The notes beneath the pieces were generated by a model, which saw only the letters and a list, made by a program, of their open reading frames with translations, searched no databases and was not told the origin of the DNA. 64,000 bases of DNA from Plantactinospora soyae (GTDB lineage: Bacteria > Actinomycetota > Actinomycetes > Mycobacteriales > Micromonosporaceae): assembly GCF_014874095.1 (NCBI RefSeq), contig NZ_JADBEB010000001.1, forward strand, positions 3,596,001-3,660,000. Reading direction: 5' to 3'. Of this stretch, positions 8,709-16,606 are shown piece by piece. Both the position numbers and the translations under genes were made by a program. Each line of letters starts with the position of its first letter. Position 1 is the first letter of the stretch.

Positions 8709-9750
8709 GGCCGTGCGGGAGGGAAGGGCACGCCGGAGCGGGCGTGGCTGGGCGAGGTCTCGGCTGTGGTGTTGCAGCAGGCGCTGGCGGACCTGAACGT
8801 GGCGTACCGCAACTTCTTCGCCTCGGCCTGCGGCAAGCGTAAGGGGCGCCGGGTGGCGCCGCCACGGTTGCGGTCCCGCAAGGACAACCGGCAGGCGATC
8901 CGGTTCACCGCCAACGCCCGGTTCAAGGTGCTGGACAACGGGAAGCTGCGCCTGCCGAAGATCGGCGACCTGGATGTGCGCTGGTCGCGGGACCTGCCCT
9001 CGGCCCCGTCGTCGGTGACGATCATCCGGGATGCGGCGGGCCGGTACTTCGCCTCGTTCGTCGTGACCACGCCGGACGAGCCGCTTCCCGCGGTGGAGTC
9101 GGAGGTCGGCATCGACCTCGGCTTGACCTACTTCGCTGTCCTGTCCGACGGCACGAAGGTGGCGGCGCCGAAGTTCCTGCGCCGGGCCGCCCGCAAGCTG
9201 CGCAAGTTGCAGAAGGACGTGTCCCGTAAGCAGCGGGGCAGTCAGAACCGTAGGAAGGCCGTCGTGTTGGTCGCCAGGGCGCACGCCCGGGTGGCCGATA
9301 CCCGGCGGGACTGGCAGCACAAGCTCTCGACCCGGATCATCCGCGACAGCCAAGCGGTGTACGTCGAGGACCTGTGCGTTGTCGGTCTCGGCCGGACCAG
9401 GCTGGCCAGGTCCGTCCACGACGCCGGGTGGTCGTCGTTCGTCGGCATGCTGGAGTACAAGGCCTCCCGGTACGGGCGCACCTTCGCCAAGATCGACCGG
9501 TTTACGCCCACGTCCCAGATGTGCTCCGAGTGCGGCCGACTCGATGGGCCCAAGCCGCTGAGCGTCCGGTCGTGGACCTGCCTGTGCGGCGCGGTCCACG
9601 ACCGGGACGTCAACGCGGCGATCAACGTGTTGGCCCAGGGACGCTGGGACAACTCAAACGACCGTGGAGCGCACGTAAGTCCAGCACTCGTGCCGGCGGC
9701 GCGCAGAGAAGCGGTAATCCACCCGGCGCCGCGTGTTCTGCACACAGCGC
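8709..9750 (+). pseudogene. tnpB: TnpB RNA-guided nuclease, N-terminally truncated
   Basis: Homology begins abruptly at TPERAWLGEVSAVVLQQAL, a point that lies roughly 60-70 residues inside full-length actinobacterial TnpB, so the first wedge/REC part is missing. From there the protein is complete and shows all three RuvC acidic residues: Asp in GIDLGLTYF, Glu in VYVEDL and Asp in VHDRDVNAAINV. The zinc finger CSECG...WTCLCG is also present. The TnpB stop codon is not where expected: the frame stays open through the right end and continues antisense to the next gene as far as 10472. That extension is not homologous to anything and is rejected. TnpB is the RNA-guided DNA nuclease that protects its element by cutting donor sites. 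With its N-terminus and stop lost, this copy is probably dead. Confidence 0.8.
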
Positions 9751-9789
9751 GGAGGGAATCCCCGTCCTTTAGGGCGCGGAGATCGTCAA
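9640..9789 (+). ncRNA. Probable omega RNA scaffold overlapping the 3' end of tnpB
   Basis: In IS200/IS605 elements the reRNA/omega RNA overlaps the end of tnpB and finishes at the right end, with about 16 bases of flanking DNA acting as guide. Here the segment contains the conserved end motif GGGAATCCCCGTCC / TTTAGGGCGCGGAG (9754-9782) and GTCAAC at 9785-9790. The guide would then be read from about 9790, inside the neighbouring cvnD-like gene. This is inferred from position and motif only. Confidence 0.45.
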
Positions 9790-10439
9790 CCCCTGCCCTC
9801 CGGGTCGGATGGCTGACCGGTCACCGACGAGGCCGCCTCCCGCTCCATCCGATGGCTGCGCATCGCGTGCTCGAGGACCGCGATCAGCACCTTCTTGCCG
9901 GACTCCCGGCTACGGGCGTCGCAGAGCAGCACGGGGACGTCCGGGTCGAGGCTGAGTGCCTGCTGCACCTCGTCGAGCTGGTACTGCCGGGCGCCGTCGA
10001 AGCAGTTCACCGCGACGATGAACGGCGTACCGTGCTTCTCGAAGTAGTCGACCGACGGGAAGCAGTCGGCCAACCGCCGGGTGTCGGCGAGCACCACCGC
10101 GCCCAGCGCGCCGAGCGCCAGTTCGTCCCAGACGAACCAGAACCGGTCCTGGCCCGGGGTGCCGAAGAGATAGAGCACCAGGTCGTCGTTGATGCTGATC
10201 CGGCCGAAGTCCATCGCCACCGTCGTGGTGGTCTTCGTCTCGATCCCGTCGAGGTCGTCGATGGCGACGCCCTCCTCGGTGAGGAGTTCCTCGGTCCGCA
10301 GCGGCTTGGTCTCGCTGACCGCGCCGACCAGCGTGGTCTTGCCGACGCCGAAGCCGCCGGCAATGAGGATCTTGACTGCGGTCGGCAGTCGGTCGCTGAG
10401 CGGCCCGCTTTCCCGGCCGTCAGAGTGCTCGTAGCCCAT
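9786..10439 (-). CDS. cvnD: CvnD-type small GTPase of a conservon
   Basis: 217 residues. P-loop GTPase/ATPase of the actinomycete conservon family, with Walker A GGFGVGKTT (about residues 28-36), a TTTTVAMDFG switch-like segment, GTPGQDRF as G3 motif and VNCFDGA in place of canonical NKxD. It is the fourth gene of cvnABCD and overlaps cvnC by 20 bases. Conservon GTPases form membrane-associated complexes with the CvnA kinase-like protein and the roadblock protein. They influence development and secondary metabolism in Streptomyces. The TGA stop (9786-9788) lies inside the right-end motif of the tnpB element, so the last residues may have been altered by insertion. Confidence 0.9.
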   Translation of the reverse strand: MGYEHSDGRESGPLSDRLPTAVKILIAGGFGVGKTTLVGAVSETKPLRTEELLTEEGVAIDDLDGIETKTTTTVAMDFGRISINDDLVLYLFGTPGQDRFWFVWDELALGALGAVVLADTRRLADCFPSVDYFEKHGTPFIVAVNCFDGARQYQLDEVQQALSLDPDVPVLLCDARSRESGKKVLIAVLEHAMRSHRMEREAASSVTGQPSDPEGRG

Positions 10440-10809
10440 TTATCACCTGTTCGAAGATGCTGTCATCGGTAAGAACGGGCACCGGGCGTGGCTCGATCAC
10501 CCGGACGAGCTGCCGCTCGAGCAGATCGCCGAGGAGTACCCGGACGGTGCCCAACGGGAGATCGACGTGCGCCGCAACCTCGGCCACGGAGAGGATACGG
10601 TGGCACAGCGCCACAATGGACAGATGCTCCGGCCCCAACCCGTAGTCGCGGGTGGACACCGCCCGCGTGGTGCTGACGAGCGAGATCAGATCGAACTTTC
10701 CGGTCGCCGGCCGGGCACGACCCCGGGTCACCGCGTACGGACGGACCACCGGACCGGCATGGTCGTCGACCCAGTGAGTCGCGTCGGACTCCTCCGGTTC
10801 ACTCATCAC
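10420..10809 (-). CDS. cvnC: CvnC-type DUF742 protein
   Basis: 129 residues, DUF742. Family features visible are VVRPYAVTRGR near the N-terminus and the winged-helix-like C-terminal half (EHLSIVALCHRILSVAEVAAHVDLP read in parts, LGDLLERQLV, then IFEQVINGLRAL). It is the third conservon gene, between the roadblock protein (6-base gap) and the GTPase (overlap). Biochemical role is not settled for the family; a DNA-binding or adaptor function is usually proposed. Confidence 0.92.
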   Translation of the reverse strand: MMSEPEESDATHWVDDHAGPVVRPYAVTRGRARPATGKFDLISLVSTTRAVSTRDYGLGPEHLSIVALCHRILSVAEVAAHVDLPLGTVRVLLGDLLERQLVRVIEPRPVPVLTDDSIFEQVINGLRAL

Positions 10810-10815
10810 GGCGGA

Positions 10816-11235
10816 TCACTGCGGTGTGGGTGGCTGGCGGGGTGCCCGGGTGTCCGAGGCGAGGTACTTTCCGGCGCGGGTGACCAGCATCGCCATCTCG
10901 TACGCGATGAGGCCGACGTCCGCGTCCTCGGAGGCCAGCACGGCCAGGCAGGCACCGTTGCCGGCCGCCGTGACGAAGAGGAACGCCGAGCGCATCTCGA
11001 TGATCGTCTGCTGCACGGGACCGCCGCCGAACCGCTTGCCCGCACCACGGGCCAGACTCTGTACGCCGGACGCCACCGCGGCCAGGTGCTCGGCGTCGTC
11101 CCGGTCCAGTTCCCGCGACGAGGCCATGAGCAGCCCGTCGACGGAGAGCAGGATCGCGTGCTGGGTTTGTTTCACCCGGCCGACCAGGTCGTCGAGCAAC
11201 CAGGTCAGATCAACATTCGACGCTGTCTTCTGCAC
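10816..11235 (-). CDS. cvnB: CvnB-type roadblock/LC7 domain protein
   Basis: 139 residues, a single roadblock/LC7 domain. Recognisable by LTWLLDDLVGRVKQTQHAILLSVDGLLMA (read in pieces), AEHLAAVASGVQSLARGAG, and FVTAAGNGACLAVLASEDADVGLIAYEMA. Roadblock proteins dimerise and bind small GTPases as GAP- or GEF-like partners. In conservons this is the partner of CvnD. It starts 51 bases after the end of cvnA. Confidence 0.93.
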   Translation of the reverse strand: MQKTASNVDLTWLLDDLVGRVKQTQHAILLSVDGLLMASSRELDRDDAEHLAAVASGVQSLARGAGKRFGGGPVQQTIIEMRSAFLFVTAAGNGACLAVLASEDADVGLIAYEMAMLVTRAGKYLASDTRAPRQPPTPQ

Positions 11236-11286
11236 GGGATGTCCCTTTCTGTACCGGTTATATCGACAGGGCGGAGGCGGGTGTTC

Positions 11287-13782
11287 TCACGTCCCGGCCG
11301 TGTCAGGTGGAGGCGCCGTACGTTCCTCCGGCTGGCGTGCGGCGTCCGACCGGCCCCGCCGGGTGCCCGACTGGTAGGAACTCATCAACCGACGGATCTG
11401 CTCAGGTGACCGGGGGGCCTCCTCGCCCACCGGCTCCGGCTCGGTCCGGGGGTCGGCGTCCCGCAACGACGGGGCGAGATTCGCCTGCCGGACCCGGACG
11501 GGCAGTCCCGACGGGGTCAGCTGCGCCCGCCCACTCGCCGTGGTCGGCCGGGCCGGCCCGTCCGCGGTCGGCCGGCTTTTCTCCCCGGTCGGTGGCCTCG
11601 GTCCGGCCTCCGGTGGCGTCGGCGGTGGCGTCGGCGTCGGCTCGACCTCCGGCGGTGCCCATCCGGTCGTGCTACCCAGTCGGGGTGCCGGGATCGCGCC
11701 GCGGTTCCGCTCCGCCGGTGGCGGGCCCGGCCGGGTCAGTGGTTCGGCGAACGGCACGGATGGCAGGCCATGCCTCGGTTCGGGGATCCGGCCCCGGCGC
11801 GGCAGGTGGCCGTCCGGGTCGTCGGGGCCGGACGGGCGGCGGGCCTCGCCACCGACCGTACTGATCGCCAGCTGCTGACCCGTCGACCCACCGGACGGCT
11901 CGTCGTCGTCGAGCGAACGGTCGGTCACCAGGTCCAGCGGAATCAGGACCACGGCGGTGGTGCCGCCGTACGGCGACTCCTTGAGCTGTACCCGCACGCT
12001 GTGCCGCCGGGCGAGTCGGCTGACCACGAACAGCCCGAGTTGGGCGGTGGCGGAGAGGGTGAACTCGGGTTCGCTGGCGATCCGGTCGTTGGCGTTCGCC
12101 CGGTCCTCGGGGCTCATGCCCAGCCCGCGGTCCTCGATCTCCACGGCGTAGCCGTTGGCGACCAGTTGGCCGCTGACCTGGACGCCGGTGTGCGGCGGCG
12201 AGAAGGACAGCCCGTTCTCGATCAGCTCGGCCAGCAGGTGGATGACGTCACCGACGGCACGGCCGGCGAGGTCCACCGGTCCGACCGGCAACACCGTCAC
12301 CCGGGTGTAGTCCTCGACCTCGGCCGCCGCCCCGCGCAGCACGTCGACCATGGGTACGTTGCGGCGCCAGGCCCGGCCGGCGGTCGAGCCGGAGAGCACG
12401 ATCAGGTTCTCCGCGTTGCGCCGCATCCGGGTGGCCAGGTGGTCCACCCGGAACAGGTCCTCCAACTCCTTCGGGTCGCTCTGCCGCCGCTCCAGGGTGT
12501 CGAGCAGGGTGAGCTGGCGGTGCAGCAGCGCCTGGGTGCGTCGGGCCAGGCTGAGGAAGATGTCCCGGACGCTGCGGCGCAGCTCGGCCTGCTTCACCGC
12601 GGTTCGGAGCGCGGTCTCCTGCGCCGCGTTGAACGCCTGCGCCACCTGCCCGATCTCGTCCCGTCCGGCGGCGAGCGGCGGCGCTTCGGACTCGATGTCC
12701 ACCCGCTCGCCCCGGCCTAGCCGGTCGATCAGGTCGGGCAGCCGGACGTTCGCGAGGGTGAGCGCCGCCTGGCGGAGGCGCTCGAGCTGCCGCACCATCG
12801 CCCGAGCGGTGTTCACCGAGATGATGACGGCGATCAGGCCGAGCCCGACGGCGACCAGCAGCCGTACCAGGGTCCAGATCGCGACCGGAATGGCCTCGTC
12901 GAGGACCGCTTCACCGCCCCGGAAGGCTATCCGGAACAACTCCTCCGACGCCGGGTCCGCCACCCGGCGCCAGTCCTCCGCCGAGACCGGTGGCCGGCCG
13001 CCGGGACGTGCACCCAGAACGAGCTGGTCCTCGACGGTCAGCAGCCGCGAGTTGGCCCCCTGCTGGACGGCCTGGTCGTAGCTGATCCGGTCGGCCTCGG
13101 GCAGGTCGGCGGCGGCCGAGGCGGCGATCAGGCGCCGCGCGCCCACGAGCTGAACGAACTGTGCGTGGTCCGAGGGGCCGAGCCGGCCGGCCGCGAAGGC
13201 GCCGGCGAGCAGCGCGTCCTCCTGGGCGATCAACTCGCGTACCAGGTTGAGACTGATCAGCGTGCTGGCGTACCGGTCGATCGGTCCTCTGTCGAGGGCG
13301 CCGAGAACGTCGTAGATCCGGAAGATCTGCCGGATGGACTCGGTGAAGGCCTCCGCCGCGGCGGGACGGTCGATCCGGCGGGCGTCGACCTGCTCCCGTA
13401 CGGTGGCCAGCCCGTCCAGCGCGGTGAGAGTCTGGGCGATCCGTCGTTCCAGTTCGTCGCTGCCGGCGATTCTGGCCCACCGACCCCGGGTCGCCTTGCC
13501 GAACGCCTGCGCGTCGGCCTGCGCCTGCTGCCGGACGGAGTCGAGCGTGGTCCGGGACGGCGCCGTCGGGCTGCCGAGGTGTGCCAGCGAGAGCCGGCGT
13601 TCGACCTGCAGGTTCTGCACGAGGGTCTCGGTCGGTGCGTAGATCTGTGATTCCAGCGTCTGCACCCAGAGCAGGTTGAATCCGTCGCGGAGCGTGATCC
13701 ATGCGCCGAACGCCCAGAGTGCGGTCAAGGTGGCCAGCAGGGCGACGACCTTGGTACGCAGACTCGAACTGCGGAAGCCCAT
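11287..13782 (-). CDS. cvnA: CvnA-type membrane sensor histidine kinase with NIT domain
   Basis: 831 residues. TM1 lies at about 10-30 (VVALLATLTALWAFGAW). A long helical extracellular NIT-type sensor domain (about 45-300) follows, TM2 at about 305-325 (LLVAVGLGLIAVIISV) and a HAMP region (about 330-400). The HATPase_c domain lies at about 500-650, with N box LLAELIENGLSFSPP, G1 box EDRGLGMS and a G2-like SPYGGTTAVVLIP. A roughly 180-residue Pro/Arg-rich disordered tail ends the protein. NIT domains were described as nitrate/nitrite sensors, but that ligand is not established here. No obvious phosphoacceptor His region, as usual for CvnA proteins. First gene of the conservon. Confidence 0.92.
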   Translation of the reverse strand: MGFRSSSLRTKVVALLATLTALWAFGAWITLRDGFNLLWVQTLESQIYAPTETLVQNLQVERRLSLAHLGSPTAPSRTTLDSVRQQAQADAQAFGKATRGRWARIAGSDELERRIAQTLTALDGLATVREQVDARRIDRPAAAEAFTESIRQIFRIYDVLGALDRGPIDRYASTLISLNLVRELIAQEDALLAGAFAAGRLGPSDHAQFVQLVGARRLIAASAAADLPEADRISYDQAVQQGANSRLLTVEDQLVLGARPGGRPPVSAEDWRRVADPASEELFRIAFRGGEAVLDEAIPVAIWTLVRLLVAVGLGLIAVIISVNTARAMVRQLERLRQAALTLANVRLPDLIDRLGRGERVDIESEAPPLAAGRDEIGQVAQAFNAAQETALRTAVKQAELRRSVRDIFLSLARRTQALLHRQLTLLDTLERRQSDPKELEDLFRVDHLATRMRRNAENLIVLSGSTAGRAWRRNVPMVDVLRGAAAEVEDYTRVTVLPVGPVDLAGRAVGDVIHLLAELIENGLSFSPPHTGVQVSGQLVANGYAVEIEDRGLGMSPEDRANANDRIASEPEFTLSATAQLGLFVVSRLARRHSVRVQLKESPYGGTTAVVLIPLDLVTDRSLDDDEPSGGSTGQQLAISTVGGEARRPSGPDDPDGHLPRRGRIPEPRHGLPSVPFAEPLTRPGPPPAERNRGAIPAPRLGSTTGWAPPEVEPTPTPPPTPPEAGPRPPTGEKSRPTADGPARPTTASGRAQLTPSGLPVRVRQANLAPSLRDADPRTEPEPVGEEAPRSPEQIRRLMSSYQSGTRRGRSDAARQPEERTAPPPDTAGT

Positions 13783-14225
13783 TGCACCGTCCCGTAACGG
13801 TCGAAGGCGGTCATCGGCATTCGCCGAGTGTGTGGCGTCGCGTCATGCCCGGATGCTCATGCACGATCGTCGAGTACCCGGCGCACGCTAGCAGTGTCCC
13901 GGTCCGCCCCTCAACCCCCGCTTTTGCGCGGAGATTGGTGGTTTCCGCCCGCATCGGCCGGTTGGCCTGCCGCTCGGCCACCAGCAACGGATCTTAGAGC
14001 TTTTGTCCACGATGGATCGATGCCGCTTTGTGATGCGATGTGGTGGAGGTTGGTGGATGACCGAGGCGTCGCTGTCCGGGCGACGCTGCGTGAGCATACA
14101 TCGAAATGTGTCGTAGCCAGGGCTCGATCGCGGGCGCGGACCGGCCCGGCCGGTGCGTGGCATCCGGTGTGGGACGTCTGAGTAGCCTTTGTCACGGCAC
14201 GAACAGTTGATCAGGAGTGGGGCGG
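13783..14225. other. Gene-free divergent intergenic region
   Basis: About 440 bases between the divergent conservon and GNAT gene. Somewhat less GC-rich than the surroundings (for example around 13990-14110). Short open frames here look random. It should contain promoters for both units; I identified only the GNAT ribosome binding site (AGGAG, 14213-14217). Confidence 0.5.
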
Positions 14226-14906
14226 ATGCTCGACCAACGGTTGCACCACCATCTGGTGACCTGGCTGGGTATGTGGCCGGCCGGAACCGCGCTGGACGTC
14301 GTGGGCTCCGAGCGTCGGATCCAGCCGGGCTGGGACGGTGAACCGCATCCGGTGATCGGGATCGGCGACCGTGGCGGCATCGTGCTCTCCGTACCGCCGG
14401 CCCGGACCGGCACCGTACGGGCGCTGGGCCAGCTGCCGATCGCGGACCTGTTGCGGAAGTTGCCCGACGCGGTGGGCCTGCCCGGCTGGTCGGGCTACCG
14501 GGCCGTCTTCCGCCACACGCTCGCCCCGACCCCGTCACCGGACCGGGGCGAGTGGATCGACGCCCGCGATCCGGCGGTCCCGGGCTGGCTGCGGCCGTTC
14601 GGCGGCGAGGTGCTGGTGATCCGCGACTCCGACGGTCGCTACCTGGCCGGGGTCGGCATCAAACGCCACGACGGGTACGGGCACGAACTGGCCGTCGGCA
14701 CCGAGCCGGCCGCCCGGGGCCGGGGACTGGCCCGGCGACTCGTCGCGCAGGCGGCCCGGCGGGTGCTGGACGAGGGGGCGGTGCCGACCTACCTGCACGC
14801 CCCGGAGAACGTCGCCTCGGCCCGGGTGGCTCGGGCCGCCGGCTTCGCCGACCGGGGCTGGTCCGCGTACGGCCTGTCCAGACCGGATCCGGCCGCCGCC
14901 TCCTGA
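14226..14906 (+). CDS. GNAT family N-acetyltransferase
   Basis: 226 residues from the ATG at 14226 (AGGAG 8 bases upstream). The C-terminal half is a GNAT domain: LVIRDSDGRYLAGVGIK, then the acetyl-CoA loop ELAVGTEPAARGRGLARRLV (Q/R-x2-G-x-G/A pattern RGRGLA), VPTYLHAPENVASARVARAAGF, typical of the family's last strands. The N-terminal 110 residues resemble the companion domain of actinobacterial GNATs that act on small molecules or tRNA. Substrate unknown. It is followed by a long inverted repeat and is convergent with the pectate lyase. Confidence 0.85.
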   Translation: MLDQRLHHHLVTWLGMWPAGTALDVVGSERRIQPGWDGEPHPVIGIGDRGGIVLSVPPARTGTVRALGQLPIADLLRKLPDAVGLPGWSGYRAVFRHTLAPTPSPDRGEWIDARDPAVPGWLRPFGGEVLVIRDSDGRYLAGVGIKRHDGYGHELAVGTEPAARGRGLARRLVAQAARRVLDEGAVPTYLHAPENVASARVARAAGFADRGWSAYGLSRPDPAAAS

Positions 14907-14940
14907 GGGCCGGGGCCGGGCGTACGGCCGCAGCGAGGAT

Positions 14941-15008
14941 CGCCGTGATCAGGACCGGGGCGCTGGGGGTCGGCTGGGCGCCACGCGTCCGGTTACCTGA
15001 TCACGGCG
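14941..15008. terminator. Long inverted repeat between convergent genes
   Basis: CGCCGTGATCAGG (14941-14953) and its exact complement CCTGATCACGGCG (14996-15008), with the flanks GAGG/CCTC extending the stem. The 42-base loop is GC-rich. Lies between the GNAT and pectate lyase genes and probably terminates both. Confidence 0.55.
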
Positions 15009-15030
15009 ACCTCGGAACGGGGAGACCGGA

Positions 15031-16089
15031 TCAGGCGCAGACCTTGCCCACTCCGACCCCGCCCGAGACCGAACCGGGCACGCTGGCCGGCGCGTCCACG
15101 GTGTACGGGTAGAAGGTGCGCGGCTCGACCACGGTCCCGGCGGTCTGCGGCGTACCCGAGTTGACGTACAGGTTGTTCCGCTCGACGACCCGGCCGGGGC
15201 CGCTCTCGTCGTACCCGACGTAGATCGGATGGGCCACGTTCTCGAAGTAGTTGCCCTCGACCATCAGGCCGGCGTTCTCCGTCGACGCGATCCCGTACAG
15301 CGCGTTGTTCCGGTAGTAGTTGTTGAAGACGTGCACCGGGTCGGCGAAGCGTACCCGTGGGTGCCGTTGGTCCGTACCGTCGAAGAAGTTGTGGTGGTAG
15401 GTGACCCGCAGCTTGCCGACGTCGGCGGTGTAGGTGTCCGAGTGGCCGACGAGCGACGACTTGCTGTGGTTGTGGAACCTGTTCCAGGAGACCGTCACGA
15501 AGTCCGACTCGCGTTTGATGTCGAGCAGGCCGTCGTAGCCGTCGGAGAGGTCGTTGTGGTCGATCCAGACGTGGTGGGCCTTGTTGGTGACGCTGATCGA
15601 GTCGTCCCCGGCGCCGGTGAAGCGGATGTTCCGGATGATCACGTTGTTGCCCGGCCGGGTGGTGGAGCCGAGTTGGAGCCCGCCGCCGGTGATCTCGGCG
15701 CTGGTGCCGACGCCCAGGATGCTCTTGTTGGCGACGACGGTGAGCATGTCGTCGACCTGGATCCGTCCGGAGACCCGGATGATGTAGGGGCCGGCCCGCC
15801 CGACGTAGTCCTCCAGGGCGGCGGCGGTGGTCACGGTGATCGTCGGTCCGCCAGCGCCGCCGGTGGTGCCGCTCTGGCCGACGGCGTTGACCGAGGCGAA
15901 GCCGATCGGTGCATCGGTGCAGGCGATGGCGGCGTCCCGCGTCGGGGCGGCCGGACCGGGCAGCCCGGCCCGGGCCGGGTCGGCGGCGCCGAGCAGCGGT
16001 AGCACGAGTACGCCGACCAGGCCGGCGGCGAGTGTCGATCGCCCGGGTGCGGGCTTGGTGGACGGGGTGGCAGCGGGTCGAGGTGTCAT
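15031..16089 (-). CDS. Secreted pectate lyase, polysaccharide lyase family 1
   Basis: 352 residues from the ATG at 16089, chosen because it begins a standard signal peptide (about 1-38, LVGVLVLPLLGAADPARA). The mature enzyme is a parallel beta-helix lyase: IIRVSGRIQV, NKSILGVGTSAEITGGGL, VIIRNIRFTG, the Ca-binding segment HHVWIDHNDLSDGYDGLLDI, FVTVSWNRFHNHSKSSLVG, and VTYHHNFFDGTDQRHPRVRF, which holds the catalytic Arg. It cleaves de-esterified pectin (polygalacturonate) by beta-elimination, pointing to plant-matter degradation. A promoter with an overlapping palindromic operator lies upstream (16232-16283), so it is probably repressed until an oligosaccharide inducer is present. Confidence 0.93.
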   Translation of the reverse strand: MTPRPAATPSTKPAPGRSTLAAGLVGVLVLPLLGAADPARAGLPGPAAPTRDAAIACTDAPIGFASVNAVGQSGTTGGAGGPTITVTTAAALEDYVGRAGPYIIRVSGRIQVDDMLTVVANKSILGVGTSAEITGGGLQLGSTTRPGNNVIIRNIRFTGAGDDSISVTNKAHHVWIDHNDLSDGYDGLLDIKRESDFVTVSWNRFHNHSKSSLVGHSDTYTADVGKLRVTYHHNFFDGTDQRHPRVRFADPVHVFNNYYRNNALYGIASTENAGLMVEGNYFENVAHPIYVGYDESGPGRVVERNNLYVNSGTPQTAGTVVEPRTFYPYTVDAPASVPGSVSGGVGVGKVCA

Positions 16090-16231
16090 CTGCGTCTCTG
16101 TCTCTCCGGGCGCCACCCGCTGGCGGCAACGCGGGCGTGGTGGAAACGTCTGGTTGCCCCGGCGGCGTTCGGCGCGGACGTGCGCGCGGGAGCGCCTCCG
16201 CCCGGGTGGCCAGCACGGGCGGGGCACGAGC

Positions 16232-16247
16232 GGGAAAGCGCTTTCCC
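16232..16247 (-). promoter_or_regulatory. LacI-type operator of the pectate lyase gene
   Basis: Perfect 16-base palindrome GGGAAAGCGCTTTCCC, with the central GAAAGCGCTTTC typical of LacI-family operators in actinomycete polysaccharide regulons. It begins 8 bases after the -10 box of the promoter at 16255-16283, i.e. at the expected transcription start, a classic repressor position. Confidence 0.8.
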
Positions 16248-16254
16248 AACCGCC

Positions 16255-16283
16255 ACCATAGGACGGGCACGCATGTTCGTCAA
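16255..16283 (-). promoter_or_regulatory. Pectate lyase promoter
   Basis: On the minus strand: -35 TTGACG (16283-16278), 17-base spacer, -10 TATGGT (16260-16255). Good match to the housekeeping sigma consensus. The leader would be about 160 bases. Confidence 0.75.
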
Positions 16284-16369
16284 TGTGTCGGCCGGACCGG
16301 GGTCGTGCCGACCGTGCCCTCCGGCCGGCCGGGGCGGGCCCACCCGCCTCGCCGCCCGCCGACAAGCCA

Positions 16370-16406
16370 CGGACCGTGAACCCCCGGGCGAGGGGTCCAC
16401 GGTCCG
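16370..16406. terminator. Strong stem-loop in the pectate lyase/TetR intergenic region
   Basis: CGGACCGTG (16370-16378) pairs with CACGGTCCG (16398-16406), extended by an ACCCC/GGGGT inner stem with one mismatch between. It is the likely terminator of the TetR operon, whose last gene ends at 16607. The rest of the 16090-16606 gap holds the lyase leader, promoter and operator; I see nothing else in it. Confidence 0.5.
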
Positions 16407-16606
16407 CGTCCTCTCCCAGGCCGAGGTCCGGGCGGCGACGATCGTTCGGGCCGGTCGAGATCGCGCCACCAGTGCTGGTAACGCTACGTATTCCCGTCGA
16501 CGCCGACAAGCGTGCGGGTGCCTCGTCCAATTTGGCCGTTTGGTGGATTTGACCGGTTAACGAGCCGGATAGACGGCTACCTGACAGCAGGTCCGCCGGA
16601 ACTTCT

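Larger units (their letters stand above)
8680..9789 (+). mobile_element. IS200/IS605-family element remnant carrying tnpB
   Basis: A tnpB-only element bounded by two similar small stem-loops: CCGCCC-TTCA-GGGTGG at 8685-8700 on the left, and the CCCGTCCTTTAGGGCGCGG block at 9761-9779 on the right, the conserved right-end motif of such elements in actinomycetes. No tnpA (Y1 transposase) is present, so movement would need one in trans. The left part, including the first 60 or so codons of tnpB, is gone. Base composition is like the neighbours. Confidence 0.7.

Noticed and set aside
9790-10472. Extension of the tnpB frame beyond the right end to a 605-residue protein
   Set aside because: The extra 230 residues are antisense to cvnD and show no homology; the stop has simply been lost.
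13828-14181. Short open frame between the conservon and GNAT gene
   Set aside because: No ribosome binding site, no domain, and mixed residue composition typical of noncoding DNA.
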